Of a stretch of DNA of 11,317 bases, positions 7,379 through 11,317 are shown piece by piece (position 1 is the stretch's first letter; each line of letters starts with the position of its first letter). The DNA comes from Natronohydrobacter sp. GTDB lineage: Bacteria > Pseudomonadota > Alphaproteobacteria > Rhodobacterales > Rhodobacteraceae. The position numbers and the translations under genes were made by a program. The stretch lies in NCBI GenBank assembly GCA_007117255.1, contig SKGU01000381.1, forward strand, positions 1-11,317, written 5' to 3'. The notes under the pieces were generated by a model. That model had not been told where the DNA came from. It did no database searches and saw only the letters and a program-made list of their open reading frames with translations.

Positions 7379-8536
7379 TTATGCACCCGCGACGGCGCGC
7401 AGGCTGCGGGTCTTGTCGCGGCGGTAGAAGTCGGTCTTGTCGGGGTCGAGTGCGACGCCCAGCCCCGTGCCCTCAGGCACCACGACGCGAAAATCGCGGT
7501 AGGTCAGGGGCGTGGTCAGAATGTCATCGGTCAGCAGAAGCGGGCCGAAGAATTCGGTTCCCCAAGCGAGATGCTCGACAGCCGAGAACAGCTGAAGCGC
7601 CGCCGCCGTGCCGACTGCGCTTTCCAGCATCGTACCCCCATAAAGCGCGATCCCGGCGGCCTGCCCGATCGAGACCACCTCGCGCGCGCGCATCAACCCG
7701 CCCGATTGCGCGATCTTGACTGCAAACACATCAGCGGCTTTCTTGTTGGCCACAGCCAGCGCATCTTCTGGCCCGCCAAGAGCTTCGTCGGCCATGACCG
7801 CGATTTCATAGCTGCGGGTGAGTTCCGCCATCGCGTTCAGATAACGCGCCTGTACAGGCTGCTCGACCAACTCGCAGCCGACATCCTGCAAACCTTTCAG
7901 GCCCCACCGGGCATCGGCCAGCGTCCAGGCCTGATTGACGTCCACACGGATGCTGGCGCTGTCGCCCAAGGCCGCCTTGATCCGGCCAACATGGGCCACA
8001 TCTTCGCAAACCGCGCGCTTGCCGATCTTCAGTTTGAAGATGTTGTGGCGGCGCGCGTCGATCATCGCCTCTGCCTCGGCAATATCCGTGTCGGAATTTC
8101 CCGAAGCCAGCGTCCAGGCCACCGCCATATCCTGCGCGATCTGACCGCCGAAAAGCTGGGCGACGGACACGCCAAGGCGTTTGCCCAAAGCATCCCAGAG
8201 CGCCATCTCCACGGCCGATTTCGCAATCCGGTTGCCGCGCGCATGGCGGTCCATCAGGGCAATGGCGCCGGTAATCTGGTCGGCGTCCTGCCCTATCAAC
8301 GCAGGGGCCAGGTAGGTCTCGATGGCCGAGACGATGCTCTCCGGGCTTTCCGGGCAATAGCTCAGGCCGCCGATGGTCGTGCCCTCGCCAATCCCCTCGG
8401 ATCCGTCCGAGCAGCGCAGCCGCACAAGCACAGGCGATTGCGTGCGCATTGTCGTCATCGACAGGACATGCCCGCGAATGGTGGGTATATCCAGAATGAA
8501 AGCGTCTATCTGGTCGATCGTAGGCACGTCTATCAC
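7379..8536 (-). CDS. catB: Muconate cycloisomerase (cis,cis-muconate lactonizing enzyme)
   Basis: Cytoplasmic enolase-superfamily enzyme, 385 aa, that converts cis,cis-muconate to muconolactone in the catechol ortho-cleavage branch of the beta-ketoadipate pathway. All key residues are visible: K168-x-K170 (FKLKIG), metal ligands D199 (RVDVNQ), E225 (LVEQP) and D250 (MADEAL), K274 (FAVKIA) and E328 (WGTEFFGP). As I recall the Pseudomonas putida CatB sequence, these follow its numbering offset by one, with no indels between them. The frame has no nearby ATG and stays open for 74 codons upstream, across a terminator. I chose GTG 8536 because it gives the family N-terminus; GTG 8527 is an alternative. 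The ribosome binding site is weak for either. It is the first gene of the operon. CatA and CatC are not in the window. Confidence 0.92.
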   Translation of the reverse strand: MIDVPTIDQIDAFILDIPTIRGHVLSMTTMRTQSPVLVRLRCSDGSEGIGEGTTIGGLSYCPESPESIVSAIETYLAPALIGQDADQITGAIALMDRHARGNRIAKSAVEMALWDALGKRLGVSVAQLFGGQIAQDMAVAWTLASGNSDTDIAEAEAMIDARRHNIFKLKIGKRAVCEDVAHVGRIKAALGDSASIRVDVNQAWTLADARWGLKGLQDVGCELVEQPVQARYLNAMAELTRSYEIAVMADEALGGPEDALAVANKKAADVFAVKIAQSGGLMRAREVVSIGQAAGIALYGGTMLESAVGTAAALQLFSAVEHLAWGTEFFGPLLLTDDILTTPLTYRDFRVVVPEGTGLGVALDPDKTDFYRRDKTRSLRAVAGA

Positions 8537-8580
8537 CGTTTTTCTTGAGGATCTCGCGGTGCAGAATGTCCCGCGGCAGG

Positions 8581-8595
8581 GCATTGAGTCGATGC
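8581..8595. promoter_or_regulatory. Dyad GCAT-N7-ATGC in the catB leader (possible LysR-type operator)
   Basis: A perfect 4-bp inverted repeat separated by 7 bp lies 45 nt before the catB start. The 4-7-4 geometry is that of LysR-type binding sites, such as the BenM/CatM sites upstream of ben and cat genes in Acinetobacter. The arms differ from the BenM/CatM consensus ATAC-N7-GTAT and lack its T-N11-A core. Its centre is 33 bp, about three helical turns, from a second dyad at 8614-8628. A short dyad can occur by chance. Confidence 0.25.
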
Positions 8596-8610
8596 GCGCG
8601 CGGGTCTTGG

Positions 8611-8638
8611 GTGATACCCTGCGCGCATTCCCTGACAG
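8611..8638 (-). promoter_or_regulatory. Candidate promoter of the catB-ben operon
   Basis: On the minus strand CTGTCA (-35, 8633-8638) and TATCAC (-10, 8611-8616) are separated by 16 bp; each matches the sigma-70 consensus at 4 of 6 positions. The operon promoter must lie between the terminator at 8655 and the gene start at 8536 if the terminator works, and this is the best-looking pair I can see there. The match is weak, as expected for an activator-dependent promoter, so the call is tentative. Confidence 0.28.
8614..8628. promoter_or_regulatory. Possible LysR-type (BenM/CatM-like) operator upstream of catB
   Basis: ATAC-CCTGCGC-GCAT differs by one base from the ATAC-N7-GTAT site recognised by BenM/CatM-type LysR regulators of ben and cat genes, and it keeps the T-N11-A core. 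Its place upstream of a ben/cat operon makes it plausible. However, it overlaps the candidate -10 region, whereas activator sites usually sit near -65. Either the promoter call is wrong or the match is coincidental. No regulator gene is in the window. Confidence 0.33.
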
Positions 8639-8654
8639 CCGGACAGTGGCACAG

Positions 8655-8688
8655 AAAACAAAACGGCCCTGCAATCGCTGCAGGGCCG
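8655..8688 (-). terminator. Strong intrinsic terminator upstream of catB
   Basis: A perfect 10-bp GC-rich stem (arms 8664-8673 and 8679-8688, 5-nt loop) is followed on the minus strand by TTTTGTTTTC. This is a textbook rho-independent terminator for leftward transcription. On the plus strand no T-run follows the stem, so it works in one direction only. No intact minus-strand gene lies directly upstream; only a transposase remnant on the opposite strand does. The gene it once served may have been lost, or it insulates or attenuates the ben operon. Confidence 0.75.
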
Positions 8689-8748
8689 CCAGATGGCATT
8701 GCCAAGTTGTTTGTGCGGCATGACGTTGATACGAGCTGAAGTATAAGA

Positions 8749-9000
8749 ATGCCGACATCCATGCCGCGCCTTAAGGGCTTTCAATTTCCCCGCGAGATTG
8801 TCGCCTACGAAGTCTGGGCGTGCCATCGGTTTACGCTGTGCACGCCCGATGTCGAGGATCTGCTTGCCGAACGTGGCGTGATTGTGAGCCGCGAAACGAT
8901 CCGTCCCTGGGTAAAGCGGTTTTCATACGATGTGGCCACTTCTCCAAAGCCGCCCTTCGAAACCTGTGGCAGCGTTTGCTTGAACATGCTCATTGCTTAA
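8749..9000 (+). pseudogene. Truncated IS6-family transposase (N-terminal fragment)
   Basis: The first ~58 residues of this 83-aa frame match the conserved N-terminus of IS6/IS240-type transposases: PRLKGFQFPREIVAYEVWACHRF, then DVEDLLAERGVIVSRETIRPWVKRF, the helix-turn-helix region. Similarity stops at about 8922. The remaining residues resemble no transposase part I recognise, and the DDE catalytic domain (full length about 230 aa) is missing, so it cannot transpose. The start may be ATG 8749 or 8761. The left IS end probably lies near 8695-8710, but I cannot identify an inverted repeat with confidence, and no right end or target duplication is visible. It marks a past insertion followed by deletion just upstream of the ben operon. 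Confidence 0.82.
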
Positions 9001-9118
9001 GCCTCTGGAAGTAAGCATAGATCACTGGCCTGATGCCGCTCATCCCGAAGTCCGTTTCATCCCATTGTCAATCGGCAAGACATTGTCGTAAAGATCGCAA
9101 AGGAACTCAGGAGTGCAA
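9001..9118 (+). promoter_or_regulatory. Short intergenic stretch with a possible promoter for the lipoprotein gene
   Basis: This stretch lies between the transposase remnant and the lipoprotein start. TTGTCA at 9065-9070 is 18 bp upstream of TAAAGA at 9089-9094, a fair -35 with a poor -10. The AGGAG ribosome binding site at 9109-9113 is clear. I see no coding sequence or repeat here. Confidence 0.3.
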
Positions 9119-9397
9119 ATGCAACGGCTTCTTGCTATTCTTCTCACTGTCATATTCACCACTGGATGCACGATTGGTTCCGGTGCAGTGGTCACAGGTG
9201 CCGGTCCCGATGATCTACTGAAGCTTCGTGACGGTCCGGGGCTAAACCACAACATCATAGTTGGCCTGCCAGACGGAACGCAGCTGACCCGAAGAGGCTG
9301 CGTAACCACCGATGGCAGGGTCTGGTGCAGGGTTTTCCTGACTGACAGGCCCAGTGTTTCGGGTTACGTTTCGGCAGAGTATCTGGCGCATCGCTGA
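9119..9397 (+). CDS. Small SH3-domain lipoprotein
   Basis: A 92-aa exported protein. The N-terminus MQRLLAILLTVIFTTGC is a short lipoprotein signal with the lipobox cysteine at residue 17, so it is probably lipid-anchored after export. The remainder is one bacterial SH3 (SH3_3/SH3b) domain: LKLRDGPGLNHNIIVGLPDG, then WCRVFL, then GYVSAEYL. Such domains often bind cell-wall peptides, but its specific role is unknown. ATG 9119 is chosen over GTG 9113 because AGGAG at 9109-9113 is then 5 nt away; with the GTG it would overlap the start codon. It sits alone between a transposase remnant and a convergent glucosidase gene, so context gives no function. Confidence 0.85.
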   Translation: MQRLLAILLTVIFTTGCTIGSGAVVTGAGPDDLLKLRDGPGLNHNIIVGLPDGTQLTRRGCVTTDGRVWCRVFLTDRPSVSGYVSAEYLAHR

Positions 9398-9470
9398 GGG
9401 CACGGTCGGCGCCAAGCGGTCACTCGTCAAGACATTGGCGAGGTTCGCATGACGCCTGAATGCACCAGCA

Positions 9471-11153
9471 TTATTCAGACAGAACTGCGAATGCTTCCCA
9501 AGGGGCGAGTCTGATCTGCTTTGCGATCTGGTCACGCGGCTGCACGTTGAAAATCAGACACCGGCCGAGGCCGCTAAGGCCCTCTGGAACGTCATACACA
9601 ATTTCTGTTTCCGAAAAATTCGCCACGACCGACAGGCGTTGCCCGTCGCGTTCCCGCGCATAGGCAAACACTTTCGTTTCGGAAATCGAAAACGGGATAA
9701 ACTCACCTAGCGAGATGATTGGCATAGTTTTGCGAAGTGAAATCAGCTTTAGATATGTCGCAGCGACGCCCTCTGGATTGGCCATATCCGCCGCGACATT
9801 GATCGTCGGATAATTCCCGTTCACAGCGATCCACGGGATACCAGTTGTGAAACCGGCATGTTCGCTTCCCGACCATTGCATCGGCGTTCGTCCATTGTCA
9901 CGCCCGTTTGCATTGGCACCGGCAATGAACTCGGCATGGGTCTGGCCATCGGCGATGGCCTGGTCATAATGGCCGAATAATTCGACATCGCGGAAGTCTT
10001 CCAAGTGCTCGAACCGAGCATTGGTCATGCCGATCTCTTCGCCCTGATAGATGAAAGGTGTGCCCTTCATCAGGTGCAGTATGATGGCCAGAAGCTTGGC
10101 CGAGCGCACACGATATTCCCCGTCATCACCGTATTTCGATACTTGCCGGGGCAGGTCATGATTGGTCAGGAAAAGCGAATTCCATCCGTCATCAGAAAGG
10201 GCCATTTGCCAGTCAAAGAAGGTTTTCCTGAACCGGGACAGGTCAAACGGTTTGGGCTTCCATTTGCCGAATTTCGGATCCCAGCCGGATTTTACATGGT
10301 CAAACTGAAAGACCATCGACAATTCCTTGCGGTCTGAGCCGCAATACAGAGTGGCGGTTTGCGGCGTTGTGCTCCAGGATTCGCCGATCGTGACCACATC
10401 GCGCCCGGCCAGCGTTTCGCGGTGCATTTCCTGCAAGTAATCATGCAGCTGCGGCCCCTCGGCCAGAATGCCTGCGTCGACATCCTTGCCGATCAGGTCG
10501 ATCACATCCATGCGAAAACCCGCGATCCCACGGTCGAACCACCAATTCATCATCTTGTAGATTTCGGCGCGCAAAGCCGGGTTGCTCCAATTCAGGTCCG
10601 GCTGCTCTTTGGCGAACTGGTGCAGATAGTATTTTCCAAGCTCTGGAACGTAAGTCCAGGCCGGGCCGCCGAAACTCGATTGCAAATCATCTGGCCGCGC
10701 ATTGCGACCGAGGCGTGGATTGCGCCAAATGAAATAGTCGTGCTCCGGCGCATCTTCCGACGCCAAGGCTGCCTTGAACCACGGATGCTCAGAGGAACAA
10801 TGGTTGACGACCAGATCCATCACGATCCCGATATTGCGCGCTTTCGCTTCGGCAATCAGCGTATCCATATCGGCCAAAGTACCAAATTCCGGGGCGATAT
10901 CCTGATAATCGGCGATATCGTAGCCGTTATCGACCATGGGCGATTTATAGACCGGCGACAGCCAGATGAATCCGATCCCTAATCCGGCAAGATAGTCGAG
11001 CTTGGAAATGATCCCCGGAATATCCCCGATCCCGTCACCATTGCTGTCGCAGAAACTGCGCGGGTAGATTTGGTAGGCGGTGGCGGTCTTCCACCATGGC
11101 ATCGTCGCCTGTTCCGTGTCGGCGGAGCTCGTCGTGTGAAAAGCCTTGGTCAT
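9471..11153 (-). CDS. GH13 alpha-glucosidase, oligo-1,6-glucosidase type
   Basis: Cytoplasmic glycoside hydrolase family 13 enzyme, 560 aa, the usual length, that releases glucose from the non-reducing end of small alpha-glucosides. The (beta/alpha)8 barrel motifs are complete: YQIYPRSF (27-34), a Ca-site loop DSNGDGIGD (36-44), DLVVNH (113-118), nucleophile D216 in GFRMDVI, acid/base E258 in TIGESW, and NHD with D333. The residue after the nucleophile is Val217; in this family Val favours alpha-1,6 links (isomaltose-type) while Thr/Ala/Gly favours alpha-1,4. No signal peptide is seen. The start may be ATG 11153 or ATG 11102, since the family sequence begins only at about residue 18; neither has a strong ribosome binding site. 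It follows another minus-strand gene by 24 nt, as in a sugar-uptake operon. Confidence 0.94.
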   Translation of the reverse strand: MTKAFHTTSSADTEQATMPWWKTATAYQIYPRSFCDSNGDGIGDIPGIISKLDYLAGLGIGFIWLSPVYKSPMVDNGYDIADYQDIAPEFGTLADMDTLIAEAKARNIGIVMDLVVNHCSSEHPWFKAALASEDAPEHDYFIWRNPRLGRNARPDDLQSSFGGPAWTYVPELGKYYLHQFAKEQPDLNWSNPALRAEIYKMMNWWFDRGIAGFRMDVIDLIGKDVDAGILAEGPQLHDYLQEMHRETLAGRDVVTIGESWSTTPQTATLYCGSDRKELSMVFQFDHVKSGWDPKFGKWKPKPFDLSRFRKTFFDWQMALSDDGWNSLFLTNHDLPRQVSKYGDDGEYRVRSAKLLAIILHLMKGTPFIYQGEEIGMTNARFEHLEDFRDVELFGHYDQAIADGQTHAEFIAGANANGRDNGRTPMQWSGSEHAGFTTGIPWIAVNGNYPTINVAADMANPEGVAATYLKLISLRKTMPIISLGEFIPFSISETKVFAYARERDGQRLSVVANFSETEIVYDVPEGLSGLGRCLIFNVQPRDQIAKQIRLAPWEAFAVLSE

Positions 11154-11177
11154 GTCTCGATTACCCGTCCTGATGTT

Positions 11178-11317
11178 TCAGATGACATGCCTGCCGTCCG
11201 CGCATTCGGTGCGGCCGAACAAAATCGCAAACGCGTTTCCTTCAAGGATAAGGTCACCGTCAGTGCTCCATTCGACGCGCTCGGCAAGCAATGTGTCTGC
11301 TATGGTGATGTGTTCGA
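11178..11317 (-). CDS. C-terminal end of an unidentified protein (runs off right edge)
   Basis: An open minus-strand frame enters from the right edge and stops at 11178-11180, giving 45 residues ending in LILEGNAFAILFGRTECADG then RHVI. The stop is 24 nt before the alpha-glucosidase start and in the same direction, so the two are probably co-transcribed. Codon use looks like that of neighbouring genes. I do not recognise the family from this tail. Alpha-glucosidases of this type often sit beside sugar ABC transporter or other glycosidase genes, so a sugar-related protein is a reasonable guess only. Confidence 0.6.
   Translation of the reverse strand, partial: EHITIADTLLAERVEWSTDGDLILEGNAFAILFGRTECADGRHVI

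Noticed and set aside
5905..7719. A 604-codon open frame on the plus strand, opposite benA
   Set aside because: It lies antisense to benA, whose catalytic residues are all intact, and it spans the benA-catB gap. Long antisense frames are common in GC-rich DNA with strong third-position bias. Its low-complexity His/Arg-rich translation resembles no protein family.
8537..8758. A 74-codon N-terminal extension of catB
   Set aside because: The frame is open by chance, but it crosses a strong terminator and the end of the transposase remnant, and muconate cycloisomerases do not carry such an extension.
9398..9470. A CGCCAA / TTGGCG inverted repeat between the convergent lipoprotein and glucosidase genes
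   Set aside because: The arms are only 6 bp and far apart with no T-run on either strand, so it does not support a terminator call.
1..11317. tRNA, rRNA, CRISPR arrays, phage or defence genes
   Set aside because: I looked for regularly spaced repeats, cloverleaf-like segments and recognisable defence or phage proteins and saw none; the window is nearly filled by metabolic and transport genes.

Overview
This looks like a chromosomal segment from a GC-rich alphaproteobacterium, most likely of the Rhodobacteraceae (Roseobacter/Paracoccus type). The basis is codon usage, strong GGAGGAGG-type ribosome binding sites, and the pairing of a benzoate (ben) cluster with a Liv-type ABC transporter. The genus cannot be fixed from the sequence alone.

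Positions 1-8536 are a single minus-strand gene train, read right to left: catB (muconate cycloisomerase), benA and benB (benzoate 1,2-dioxygenase large and small subunits), benC (electron-transfer reductase), benD (cis-diol dehydrogenase), then a periplasmic solute-binding protein, two LivH/LivM-type permeases and the start of a LivG-type ATPase that runs off the left edge. Gaps are short (12-69 nt) and two junctions overlap (4 nt and 8 nt), so this is probably one operon. Together the genes would import an aromatic acid, probably benzoate. They would dihydroxylate it (BenABC), oxidise the cis-diol with decarboxylation to catechol (BenD), and carry out a later step of the catechol ortho-cleavage pathway (CatB). 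The catechol dioxygenase CatA, the muconolactone isomerase CatC, the second ATPase (LivF) and a regulator are not in the window.

Positions 8537-9118 form a boundary region. They hold the catB leader with possible regulator-binding dyads, a strong intrinsic terminator pointing left, and a truncated IS6-family transposase on the plus strand. This suggests rearrangement just upstream of the operon, where a LysR- or AraC-type regulator is often found.

Positions 9119-9397 (plus strand) encode a small SH3-domain lipoprotein. Convergent to it, 9471-11153 (minus strand) encodes a GH13 alpha-glucosidase of oligo-1,6-glucosidase type. The C-terminus of another minus-strand gene precedes it at the right edge; this is probably part of a separate sugar-utilisation operon.

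Most of the window is recognisable metabolism. I found no convincing evidence for a wholly new system. The most interesting points are the coupling of a Liv-type ABC importer to ben genes, the rearranged and regulator-less upstream region with its orphan terminator, and the putative operator dyads.
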